Source of the DNA: Amborella trichopoda
Lineage: Eukaryota > Streptophyta > Magnoliopsida > Amborellales > Amborellaceae
Length of the DNA stretch: 64,000 nt
Assembly (NCBI RefSeq): GCF_000471905.2
Contig: NW_006496932.1
Coordinates: 703,649 to 767,648 of the forward strand
Reading direction: 5' to 3'
How positions within the stretch are numbered: position 1 is the stretch's first letter; each line of letters begins with the position of its first letter. The notes beneath the pieces are model-generated. The model was not told the DNA's origin. It made no database searches and worked only from the letters and a program-made list of their open reading frames with translations. The position numbers were made by a program, and so were the translations under genes. Positions 47,059 through 57,896 of this stretch are shown in pieces.

Positions 47059-49265
47059 CCTCTCCCTTTCAAACTCTTCCCACTGACTCGAGTCCAACAA
47101 AAGAAAGGGAAGCCAGAAATGGAACTGATCGCCTGCAAAGGAGAAAGCCCTAAATTTGATCCTCCATTAATGTCAAAACCCTAATTTTCTTGGACTCCAT
47201 TAACTGCAAACCCTAATTTTGGACATCCACTAACTCCACTCTGCAAGGATTCCCTTCTCTGAACTTTCTGTCTGTGTGAGTCTCTTTCAGTAACGCTAGG
47301 TGTGGAGTTTGACCTGGAGATTCCTTTGGAAACCCTAAAACTGCCATTTCTGGGACTTTGCTTGGCACTAGAGCTCTAGTTAGAACGTGGCTTATCGTTT
47401 TGTGGGGGGGGATTCGTCCTTTTGATTGTGTAAAACTATGAATGCTGAGTTATTGTTTGAAGGGCTTTAATTGTGCAGAAGGATGTGCATTCATCATGGA
47501 GCATGAGAGGGCTTAAAAATTTGACAAAGGGGGAGGCTTTTTTAGAGGTTGTCAATAGAATTCACTGATCTGGCTGTGGAAGAAAGGTACTTGAGTGTTG
47601 AGACCAGAAATGGCTTCCCTTGTGCTTTAATGGTGTTTTTCTGAGTGAGCTTTGTTGAATTGGTTTTGGTCTAGTTGTTTTGGCTTTAAGTGATTGTTTG
47701 TGTCCTGAGAACTTTTTGTGTGTGTGTATGATCCTGAATATGTAATTCACCAAATGGTGTAATTCTGATTCAGCGATGTATAAATTTTTGGAGTTTTTGC
47801 TTGTTTTTCTGGAGCAGTGGTGTGTCCAAAGAATTTTGGAGTGTACCATTTCTGATGCCACTTGAGCTCCATTGTGAGATCAGAACTGGTTTTCTTCATT
47901 ATTTGAAATTTTCCCTAATTATATTTATCTGAATAACGTATTCTTACATCAAATTCTTGGGATTGTACCCAAGACTTCCAGTTTGATGCTTCTTATCTTT
48001 ACTAGAAGCATATCTGTGGTTATAGTTGTTGAGATATGGGTTTTTCTGCTTCAACTCTACCGCTCACAAATTTGCTCTGCTTGAGAGACTATTGCATTTC
48101 TTGTTGAAATGATGCTCAATGACCCTCCCTTTCTTTGCTGCTAGATGAAGTATGGTGAAGCTTTACCCTTAATTCATGTTGTTTTACCCTTGTTTTATGT
48201 AGTTTTACCTTTGGTGCCAATAGAATTTTTGGATATTTGTGCCGCTACTGTGCTACCCCAAGAAGACATTGGAAGTGATTCTTGGCCTACGGCCCTATAC
48301 AAGCAAGCATACAAGCAAGCATGTGTAGATTTATTGACTTTACCCATCGCAAACTTGCCGTCCATTTCTACAGTATTAACCGGGGCCCAAAAAACCACTT
48401 TGGGAAGATTTTCTGGACCTGAAATATTGCAGACCCATATCGACTCATCTTCTGATCATTTCTTTTAAAAAATAAATAATTTTGAGCTGTTAAAACTGTA
48501 GACCTTATCATCCCACGTATGGATGATTCTGAGTTGTAGTTCGAGCAGGAGCTGCTGTCATTTCTTTTAAAAAATAAATAATTGATGGTTTTTGTTTTTT
48601 GGGGCTTCCTTCAAATCTGTAGAATAGGGCAATCCAGTCCATATAACATTTCCCTTTTTCCCAGTATTTTCTTTTTGAAGAATATATGTCTGTGCTAAGA
48701 GGGATGCTCCAAAATATGTCTAATGTGTGTGAAAATGGTGGACAGAATTATGTGATTCTGCAATCCATGTCAACCATCTTAATTGGTCTCATCAGCGTGG
48801 TGGTTCACTCTTTGCCATGGTCCATTGTGACCTGGAACATCATGTAACGTTTCCCTAGTACACTGTAGGTTTTGCACTCGGACCAGCACCTTCTGGGTTC
48901 AAGTGGCTTGCTAGGGTCCTAAGCTTGAGTCATCTAGTGACCCCTTGGCGGAGCCTGTGGCTGAAAAACAAAAGGGGACCGGGGCTCGGTGGGACTAGCT
49001 CGGGGTTTGGTCTTTTTCATCCAGAACTGGCACCCTGCTGGGTCTGAGTGACTCAGGAGAGTCCGCGTCCGAGTCACCAGTTTTCTAAATGCTGATTTAT
49101 CATGCATAACCAGATATTGGAGAATAACATTTCCTTATTTGTTTTGTCTTAATTAAATATGCAAATGCTTGTTAAGTTTTTAAATTTTTTTTTTTCTAGA
49201 CCAGCATGAACAGATTTTTCTTTTATGTTTTGTGTGTTTAGCTGGCTTGCGGGCTCATTTAGTTA

Positions 49266-49419
49266 TGGACATGGGTTCTATGAGTCCACAGACTTACATG
49301 TAGAAATGCGGGCCCCTTAATAATTTATTTTTGAATTAGAATTTGATCCTAATAATGTACTTTAACATGGAGATTATTAATCTGTAAAAATAAATAAATT
49401 TTAAAAACTAGAAATGATA

Positions 49420-49430
<11 letters not shown>
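49266..49430. repeat. Interspersed repeat family R4, copy 4 (truncated)
   Basis: Starts GGACATGGGTTCTATGAGTC, passes TGTAGAAATGCGGGCCCC and CTTTAACATGGAGAT, then runs into a TG/TA microsatellite next to the gap. Confidence 0.75.
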
Positions 49431-49469
<39 letters not shown>

Positions 49470-49671
49470 GTGTTAGTTAGTATAGTACGTACGGTTACGT
49501 AACTAACTAACGTAAGTAACGTACCTACTACTAACGTACGTGTACGTAGTAAGTAGTGTATTACNNNNNNNNNNNNNNNNNNNNTAGTACTTAACGTACT
49601 AGTAGTAGTAGTTAATATTAGTAAAATAAAAGTTAAAATTTAAAAATTAAAACGTAAAGTAAGTAGTAGTA

Positions 49672-49718
<47 letters not shown>
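49421..49718. repeat. TG/TA microsatellites flanking an assembly gap and unreliable sequence
   Basis: (TG)n(TA)n at 49421-49466 and again at 49671-49718. Between them are 20 N (49565-49584) and stretches built almost only of TAGT, TACGT and GTAC words. 49615-49670 looks like a second, error-rich copy of 49385-49425. Confidence 0.85.
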
Positions 49719-49721
<3 letters not shown>

Positions 49722-50102
49722 TGGTTTGTATATAGCTGGGGTTCTAAACAATCAAAGTAAAGCACACCTTCAAATGGTGTCGAGAAATGTGATTTCAATA
49801 CTGAAAATCTTTGTGATAGCCTTAAAATATATTTTCATCTTTAATTATAAAATTTAAAGCTTCAAAAATAGTGTAGATCGAGTAGATCTATGAAAACTTG
49901 AAAATCTTGAAAATGGACGCTCCAAAAACGCGTTACAAGATGCACTATTTCCAATACTTGAAGTCCATTCATCTTGTTGTCAGGATGATCAATTTGAGGA
50001 TATATGGGCATCAAAACAACCTCTTCTAGTGAAATTTTGAAGGTGGGCACTGTGCTCTAATTTGATTGTTTAGAGCCTCGGCTCTATATAAACGTTTTCT
50101 AT
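49717..50102. mobile_element. MITE family M3, copy 2
   Basis: Left end TAGTGTGGTTTGTATATAGC and TTCTAAACAATCAA. The inverted right end reads TAGAAAACGTTTATATAGAG and GGCTCTAAACAATCAA. The interior matches copy 1 (ATGAAAACTTGAAAATCTTG, CAAAACAACCTCTTCTA). It ends 225 bp before the PHL7 start codon. Confidence 0.85.
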
Positions 50103-50327
50103 ATATATATCTTAGGATCTACTAGGAATGAAACTCAAGATGTCACGTTGTGGCACCCTCACCCTGACCATCTAAGGAATATGAACACATGTTGGCTTAA
50201 CTCATTTAACGATCATTTGTGTGTGTGGAAATTCTATTGGAAGGTATATATTTCCATGTAAATCATGTTCAATTAATTTAAATATTTCAGACACTAATAT
50301 CTTGTCTGATCATGCAGCCCATTCAAC

Positions 50328-53300
50328 ATGTACTATCCTAAGAAGTTCTCAACTATGGGCCTAGTGCCTCATAAACCTCAATCTCAGGGTGCCGACCAAC
50401 TTGCAAATATTGGTGTTTCGGGAGGATCGCCGATAAACAAGTCTCCTACTTCTGGAGGAGCTGGAAAGCAACGATTGCGATGGACGTCAGATCTTCACGA
50501 TCGTTTTGTCGATGCAATTGCACAACTTGGTGGACCAGATAGTGGGTATTTTTATCTGTAATGTGAATATCTCGTTTGGTCATGTATAAAATATTCAATG
50601 CGTGACTTGGCATCATCTTCATCTCATGTATGGAGTTTGTGCGAATTTGAGATCATATCATGCAAGTATAGCCTACCCTATAATTTTTGGAAAATTGTGG
50701 GACTACGTTCTTCCATGGATGTATTTTTTGTGAATATGCTTTATTATGTAAATTGGCACCATTTTATTCTGCTCAGTTATAATGCGTCTTTCAAAGTGTC
50801 TCTTAAACTGCTATAGGCTGGAAACTAGGGTATATGGACTCCGTAAAACAATGCCTGCAACTATTCCTGAACCAAGTTTCAATGATAAATTCTGCATTCT
50901 TGCACATGCCTTATTCAAGATTATTTGATTCTGTTTATAAGTCTTCCAACTGACAGAACCTCCTAGGACCGATTATATTATAAGTCTTATTTTTCTTTAT
51001 CAATATTTGTAATATAGAAATTATATGGCTGAGATTGGCATATTTTTACCTGTTAACAAAATGGAGAAATTTTGCCAATAAAAGAAAAAGTTACATTGTG
51101 AGGTAGAATTGTAATTTGCACATATCTTTATGCTACAATACATCCCTGTGGGTATCTGGCTAATTGTGCATACACCCAAGGTACGGTAATTAGTTTTTGT
51201 ATTGTATATATTATATTATGTAGATATGAAACCCTAATGAAACTATCCTATTTTCTTCCAATGTGTTATAGGTTTTTTATATGCTATTTTCTCTTTTGTT
51301 TTGCTGTTTTTAGGTTCACATGTTTGAAGCAGTCACACATTCAAAACACCTCAACCGTAGGTCTACATCGGTTTGGCAACCTCCCCAAAGTTTGGGAGTG
51401 GAGCAAGTGAGGATCTGATTTATTGGGGTTTCCCTCTTGATTGTCCCTGAGTCCCATACTCTCACTTCCTAGTTCTTTCATGGATGGGAGGGACCTCGCA
51501 TACCAAGCATCTAAATCGCCATGCTACACATTTGGTCCAACTTTAAGGACCTAAATTCTTCTGTATATTGGGAGATCTAAATATCTCCATGTCTGGCAAG
51601 TAAATTCTTCTGTTGGTTCATTGCCTAGTATTTTGCCTTGCTATCCGCAGTCAGATTTGTTGTAGCACCTGATATCCTTGAGTATATCTGAACTTGTGTT
51701 TCTCAGCCATTGTATCCAGTTCCACTTGGTTCATGAGAAATTCGAGTGATGACAAGAGTAGACTAACTAGATGACAACCGTGACAAAAGATTTCAAGAAC
51801 GTAGGCACGTAGGTTGGAAAATGCTAAGAATACATTGGTGGTAAGATTCAATGTCTGAAAGCCAATGATCTTAAATACAAGTGAGAAGAAGTGCACTTAA
51901 CATAGATTATGTCGTAGTTATTGAGCTTAGACCAAGGGAATGGAACCCTAATGGAGTCAATCGTTTTTTCATAACTAACTTTCATGGTTTCTCCTCTTTT
52001 CTTGGGGCTCTCTATATGGAATAATCATCAAAACTAGATACAGGAGTCTCTAGGAGGGAAAATATGGTATGGTTGCACAAATACAGGTATCAGTTTGGGA
52101 GTATTCCTGATGCTGGAAGCAAATTTCCTAGGTTCTGCAGATAGAATAGGGATTGGAACAGTTGTTTATGAATCTAGAGGCTATTAGAGTCATGATGCGC
52201 TTTACCCTTAGATCAGGGCCTCTTAAAGAATTTTTACTATTAAAAAATGCTAGTATGTTGCTTGTATGCAAGGGAAAATTGTATTGTTAAAACAGCTTAT
52301 TCTCCAAGGCAAAAATTTAAACTTGCCTGCCATTCTACCATATGGGACGTATTCTTACCTCAATCTTAATTCTCGTCTTTCCAAGAAAAGTGTATATGAT
52401 GAACTTGTAAGATCTAATTGTTTGATACTGATCTTTGTATTATTTAATGATCTGTAATTAGTCCATAGTCCATACACCTGTTTTTCAGTAAATGTGGTTC
52501 AGTTGACACCTAATAGAAACTTGGTCTTGCTTATTACATAAAAGCTTGGATACCCTTTGCGTGAGCTGCGATCCATAGGGTCATAGAAGCTCCTTTTCTA
52601 GTACTACTACACCATAGATAGAGATTGACCAAACAATATGCTCCCAACCAGGTCATGGTGAAGTCATCCCTTGTACAGAGAACCTACGAGCCAGAACATG
52701 AACTTCCTTTGAATTTAATATCTTAAATGTATCGGTTCAAATTGGAATGTCCTGCAATTTATTGTTTCATATTGGATTACCCCTTGTTTGCATTTGAGTT
52801 ATTTATGGATTTTATCATGCTGACATTCCAAAGAGTTTGGTCTTTTTCATGGCTGTTCCTCCAACATTTACCTGGATTAACTATTATCACTTTATCTGTT
52901 TGATAACTGTACTATGGAGTGATGTTGTATTACAGACCAAATGCTTTAGTATGGGGCATTGCAATGCTTCCTGCATTGTATATGATGTATGATAAATTAT
53001 TTTCTCTTTGGTTCAGGAGCAACACCAAAGGGTGTGTTAAGGGTAATGGGAGTACCTGGATTGACTATATATCATGTTAAAAGTCATTTGCAGGTATTTA
53101 TGGTGCCTTTTTTATGCTTTTATGATACTCTTTTTACATCTGAGGCTATTTAGTACTGATGTTTTCCAAGTGTTTGATGCTGATTGAATTGAAGGAATCG
53201 GGCTTGGGCTTGAGTGGTTAGCAGTTGATGTCAAGCAACGCTACATCTCAAGTTCGATTCCTACCACTGAACTTCCCAATAAGAAAAAAAAGATGCTGAT

Positions 53301-53582
53301 TGAATTTCGTTATGCTGTTCTTTAGAAGTATCGTCTGGCAAAATACCTTCCAGATTCTCCAGCTGATGGTAAAGACCTTCTTGCCTAGACCATCTTTTTG
53401 TATTTGCTGCTTGAGCTGTGTATTTTCAGCATTGTGTCTACTTCTATTCTTTCTTAAATTCTTTTGGGATTCTTCAATAAAATGCTCTTTGATACAAAGT
53501 TTTATTAATATTTTTGATTCTTAGGTACAAAAGATGAAAAAAAGGAGTCATCTGACATCCTTCCAAACATGGAATCTGCACC
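50328..53582 (+). CDS. PHL7: PHR1-LIKE 7-type MYB-CC transcription factor, exons 1-4 (3' part not found)
   Basis: A GARP/MYB-CC DNA-binding protein of the family that includes the phosphate-starvation regulator PHR1; it would act in the nucleus. Exons are 50328-50541, 53017-53093, 53326-53368 and 53525-53582. All introns are GT-AG, and phases join exactly into 130 complete codons. Residues 48-105 form the Myb-like domain: [31 protein letters not shown] and [13 protein letters not shown], with SHLQKYR at 94-100. The start [17 protein letters not shown] is the usual N-terminus of this subgroup. The conserved coiled-coil block (family pattern MQMEVQKRLHEQLEVQ) should follow exon 4. The donor there is good (CACC-GTAAGT), but no such block is found up to 64000. 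Intron 1 is 2.47 kb, and intron 2 carries a SINE. Intact exons suggest selection until recently. Confidence 0.9.
53191..53291 (+). mobile_element. tRNA-derived SINE in PHL7 intron 2
   Basis: A 101-bp body starts GAAGGAATCGGGCTTGGG, with an A-box-like TTGAGTGGTTAGCAG and a B box GTTCGATTC (53252-53260), and ends in an A-rich tail AAGAAAAAAAA. It is flanked by a perfect 15-bp direct repeat GATGCTGATTGAATT (53176-53190 and 53292-53306). These are the marks of Pol III-type SINE retroposition. Exon 3 begins only 19 bp after the second repeat. Confidence 0.93.
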
Positions 53583-54188
53583 GTAAGTTTTCTTAACTTC
53601 TTTCCTTCTTGTGGTTGGATATTTTTTAGGGGAAAACAAATTGATGTTAGTAACAATAGACCCAACAGGACTGTTGTCTTCACCAGTTCAACGACCAATC
53701 TGGTCTTTATTATATTGGTTAATTGCTCATTTGCCCTCATAACCATATTGTGTATATTTAATGATATTTGATATTAGATTATGTGTTGAATAAAATAGTG
53801 ATTATGTAATACTCCATGACTTCATTGTCATGGATGCTACCACTAGATCAAGAGACACCCATACCTTGAGGAAGGAATACCCGAAAACTTTTATATGACT
53901 ATATTATGATAGCAACAAGGTTAAAGTGGAGTACTTCATAGCCACTAAACCTTTAGAGTTAGAATGAAAATTTCTAAAGCTAATCTATAAAGGGAATAAA
54001 AGAAGTATTCATTGCCTTTGCCCCAGACTCACTTCAAAGATTTTGTGAAAAAACCTTGTGGGAGCAAATTGATGTATATGAACAAAAGAAATGGTAAACC
54101 CATCTACGAGCTAGATCTTGAACTTGAAAATTCTTTATCTCAACCAAAATTTTGCATAAGAGGAGCTAGAAGAGACAATACATATATG
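53583..54188 (+). other. Start of PHL7 intron 4 or post-gene sequence
   Basis: Follows the GTAAGT donor. 54012-54180 is open for about 55 codons (starting MPLPQTHFKDFVKKP) without a recognised domain, and it is the target of the hAT insertion. It may be another element's fragment. Confidence 0.4.
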
Positions 54189-54196
54189 ATAATGAA

Positions 54197-56145
54197 CAGT
54201 GCTCCAGAAAATGCCGGGCGTCGCCTAGGTGGCTGGGGGGTTTTGCCTGCCAGCACTTAGGCGGCTGCCCAGGTTTTGGGCGGCCTAGAACCTAGGTTGA
54301 AGAAGAGGAGCAAGGGGCAGGAAAATATGAGTATACTGTATATACATCATAAAATAATAAAAATCCCATTCCAAACTTTTGTACATTTGTAATAGATATA
54401 CTACTAGCACCAACAAAAGTGAAATATAATAGTAGTTGTTAAATTAGTAGTATAGGCACAATCTATAATCCATACTCCATAGACCATTCTCCATGTTCCA
54501 TAGTGCATATCATTCCGTAATCCATATTTCATACAATGATACACCCATACAAGCATACACATAAGAGTAGATAGTAGAAACTTGAAAATAAGAAAAAGAA
54601 AATATACAGTCTAAGACTTAACACCAAGAGTCAAGTGTCTTCAGTCATCATCAGAAAAAGGTGGGTAAGCCTCATCATATATATCAGATTCGAGGTCATC
54701 ATCATGAGAGTCATCTCCTTCTTCAACATAACGCTCGTCTCCTCTGTTTTTTCTGAATTTGCCTCTTCCTCCTCTCCTTCTACCCTCCTCTTACTCTATT
54801 CAGATGAGACCCTATTACTCTATTCAGATGAGACCCTAGGGGTCTTGGCTGCTCTACCTGGTGCTTTTTCACCCTTTTCTTGCTTTTTGTGTTTCACTGA
54901 ACTCATATATTGTTTAATCCCCTCCCTGGTAGCCTCAGAAACATTTTACATGGGGCAACATGCCCCTTAATACCGGCAAGGTATTTCTTGAACCAGCAAC
55001 ATACTCCTTTCCACAATAATTACACCTTATACAATTTTTGTCATTCAAATTTGGATTGTAACCATACTTCCAACCTGGATCACCACTTCTAGAAGAACCT
55101 GAAGAAGATATTCACATATAACAAGGCTCATTTTCTTCTTTTTCTAGGTTTACTAAATTCAAATATTGTCTAATCTCATCCCCAATAGCTTCAAGAACTT
55201 TTTTACAAAAAGCAACATTCTCTTTAATATCGACTAGGTGTTTCTTGAAGTGGTTAATATCTCCATTGGTATTTTTTCACCAAAATTACACCTTATACAA
55301 TTTTTATTGTTTGGTTTCGAGTTATAACTATAGTTCCAACCTGGATCACCTCTCTAGAAGAACCAGAAGTAGACCTATCCAAATGACAATGCTTTTGTTC
55401 CTATTTGTGTTTTACTAAACTCATATATTACTTAATCCCCTCTATGGTAGCTTCAGGAACATTTTTAAAAGGGGTAATATCCTCCTAATACTAGCAAGGT
55501 GTTCTTTGAATCAATTTATACCCCCATTAGTATCTTTCTCACAATAATTACCTCTTATATGATTTTTGTCGTTTGGATTTGGGCTATAATCATACTTATA
55601 TCCGGATCACCACTTCCAGAAGAAACCAAAGAAGACATTGAAATAACAAATAAAATCTCAAATATGAAGATATTTTAACTAACCGTTTTGCACAATCTTC
55701 AATGTTAGAGATGTTTTTCAATGTCATATACTTCCTAAAAACCCTCTAGTAAGCTTAAAAAATCATGAAAATCAAATCCAAATAAAAAAGACAATGTTTG
55801 GATTGATTTTTCAAAACTTTAAAATACCCAATTGATCTCTTAGAAATATGAAAAAGTAATTGTTTTTAAATTTTTTTCCACTCTAAAGGTAAACAAAGGG
55901 GTTTAGGTCATACAATAACCCAAACCCCAATTTTCCCTAATTTAGGGGTAAAAAAGACAAAAAGGCCTCTCAGTGAGGGGCATTTACGCCCCTGTGTGGG
56001 GCGTAGGTCGTGGGCGGCTGTCCAGGGCTGGGCGCCTAGCGCCTAGGCACCTAGGCAGCCACCCAGGGACTCCCCGCCCAGGAAATCCATCACCCAGGCC
56101 CCTTGGATCGCCTAGGCACCAGGCGGTTTGATTTTTGAAACCATG
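54197..56145 (-). mobile_element. hAT-type element with BED-finger modules, no transposase core seen
   Basis: The left end CAGTGCTCCAGAAAATGCCG and the inverted right end CATGGTTTCAAAAATCAAAC share the outline of a short TIR and lead into GC-rich subterminal zones full of CCTAGG/GCCTAGGC. The flanks ATAATGAA (54189-54196) and ATAATGAC (56146-56153) form an 8-bp target duplication with one mismatch, as for hAT elements. The interior carries three decayed BED zinc-finger modules on the minus strand. No DDE or hATC dimerisation region is recognised, so it is non-autonomous or deleted. Confidence 0.85.
54870..55638 (-). pseudogene. Three tandem BED zinc-finger modules of a hAT protein, broken
   Basis: BED fingers bind transposon ends or chromatin. 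From an ATG at 55638 (MSSLVSSGSGDP) the same module is seen three times, with the GDPGW start near 55612, 55350 and 55084, a period of about 262-266 bp. Module 2 shows GWNYSYNSKPNNKNCIRCN, then NGDINHFKKHLVDIKEN and VLEAIGDEIRQYLNL. Module 3 shows DPGWKYGYNPNLNDKNCIRC and NYCGKE. This is the family order DPGW, C-x2-C, FK-HL, C, I-QYL. Frameshifts inside each module and stops between them prevent a continuous protein. The module identity is firm; their joint function is unknown. Confidence 0.85.
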
Positions 56146-56153
56146 ATAATGAC

Positions 56154-56688
56154 TTGTGGAACACTAGAAAGAATTTTTGGGCTTCTTCATTTTTTGAATT
56201 CATCTTTTATAGGCCTATGTGTTTCCTTCCACCATTTTATAAGAATTGTACCATTGATTATGTGTTGTACCGTTTTGAAAAAACATGAGTCACTTGATGT
56301 GTGCCATTATTTATTTATTTTGGGTGAATAAATGTGTGCCATTTATGGTTGGATTAAAGTTCATTATGAATATTCCTAGCATGCTAATATGTGACTCCTG
56401 ATTTTCCAATGTATATATGGGACCGATGCAAATAAAATCCTTGAACTCCTAAATAAATTCATGAACTACATGCAAAGGGTTGCCATCATGCCAATGCAAA
56501 CCTATTTGGTTTGCTGACGTGTGGGCGATCCACTGAGTGGCCTAACATACTCTTTTAGATAATTGGAGAGCCCCTTAGTGGGTCAGAAATGAGCATTTTG
56601 AGGATATAGAGTTGCCATGTGAGACCGATGCAAGGCTGCATTAGTATGTGGGATATTATGTGAGAGAACAATAAGTTTCTATATGTGA
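56154..56688. other. Unassigned sequence between hAT element and Copia-B
   Basis: No domain recognised. Probably a decayed part of Copia-B or the hAT insertion target. Confidence 0.4.
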
Positions 56689-57353
56689 GAAAACTAGGTC
56701 ACATAGGCAAAGGACACATGGAAAGATTAAGAAAGGATGGATTTCTTAAAAATTTGGATGATGATTTCAAAAACACATGTTAGGCTTGTATCCAAGGAAA
56801 GATGGCAAAGAGACCCCACACTAAAGTCAAAAGGGCAACTAAGTTATTAGAATTAATCCACATGGACATTTGTGGGCCTACAAGTGTGGCCTCTAAGGGC
56901 TCCATGAGGTATTTTATCAACTTCATTGATGACCACTCCTGCCTTGGCCGTACTTAACTCCTACATAATAAAAGCGAAGCCTTAGAGAAATCCAGACAAT
57001 ATAAAGCCGAGGTAGAGAATCAGGTAGGATCTAAAATTAAGACCCTCAGATTTGATAGAGGTGGAGAGTGCACCTCCTATGCCTTCCGCGATTTTTGCAT
57101 TGAACATGGGATTGTACACCAAATTACAATGCTTAACTTAGCCGAACCAAATGGGGTCACTGATAGAAGGAACTAAACCTTTATAGAGAGATTGGTACGG
57201 AGTATAATGGCAACTACCAAATTTAGCCTCGATTTTGGGGTGAAGTGGTCACCCACCAAACCCCATCTAACTCCTTACCAAATCTACACCGGTCGAATCC
57301 CTTCAATCACCTCAAAGTTTGGGGATGCTTGACCCTTGTTCTCGTACCCTTGC

Positions 57354-57495
57354 AAAATAGAACTAAGCTCCAACCAAAGACCATCAAATGTGTATCCATA
57401 AGTTACCCACACCATGGGAGACGTAAAATAGAACTAAGCTCCAACCAAAGACCATCAAATGTATATCCATAAGTTACCCACACCATGGGAGACGT
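57354..57495. repeat. 71-bp tandem duplication in Copia-B
   Basis: 57354-57424 and 57425-57495 are almost identical, starting AAAATAGAACTAAGCTCC and ending ACCATGGGAGACGT. Since 71 is not a multiple of three, the event shifted the frame downstream. Confidence 0.95.
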
Positions 57496-57896
57496 ATCGG
57501 TTCTACGATTTGTCCAATGGGACAGTAATTGAAAGTTGTGATGCACATTTCCTTAATGATGAATAAGGAAAGGTGACACACAAACAAGCCGATTTCTATG
57601 AAATGGAGGGGGGCAAGAGCATAGACCACCTATACATGTGAGTCAACCTATTGCAGAGAGAGAGAGAGAGAATTAGGAGACCACCTAATTTCTTATCTAC
57701 TTAGGAGAAGCCTTTTAAAGAATTATGGAGGAGCCGGGCTACAAGCCTAGTACCTTCCTAGAAGCTATGCCATGTCCCGAGAGTCAACAATGGCTCGAAG
57801 CTATGGAGGATGAGATGAACTCCATTGCCAAAATTAATGTACCGAACTTAATTTGCCTACCACCTAACCGAAATTCCATAGGGTGCAAGTGGATAG

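Larger units (their letters stand above)
47085..50327 (+). other. Putative 5' UTR with a long intron upstream of PHL7
   Basis: The coding ATG at 50328 is preceded by a good splice acceptor (CTGATCATGCAG, AG at 50316-50317) that leaves only 10 bases of UTR, so an upstream non-coding exon is expected. 47085-47400 has three telo-boxes AAACCCTAA (47176, 47208, 47330), common in leaders of growth-related plant genes, and a 21-codon upstream frame (47119-47184). The donor site is not determined. Between lie an unassigned 107-codon frame (48145-48468), an R4 copy, an assembly gap and a MITE. Confidence 0.4.

Noticed and set aside
47176..47338. AAACCCTAA repeats as interstitial telomere
   Set aside because: Only three isolated single units, so telo-box motifs fit better than telomeric repeats.
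48145..48468. 107-codon plus-strand frame (MKYGEALPLIHVV start)
   Set aside because: No recognised domain, tandem AYKQA-type repetition, and position inside the presumed 5' UTR intron. Not convincing as a gene, though not excluded.
53191..53291. Possible tRNA gene
   Set aside because: It has A- and B-box-like sequence but no cloverleaf, an A-rich tail and a 15-bp TSD. It is a SINE.
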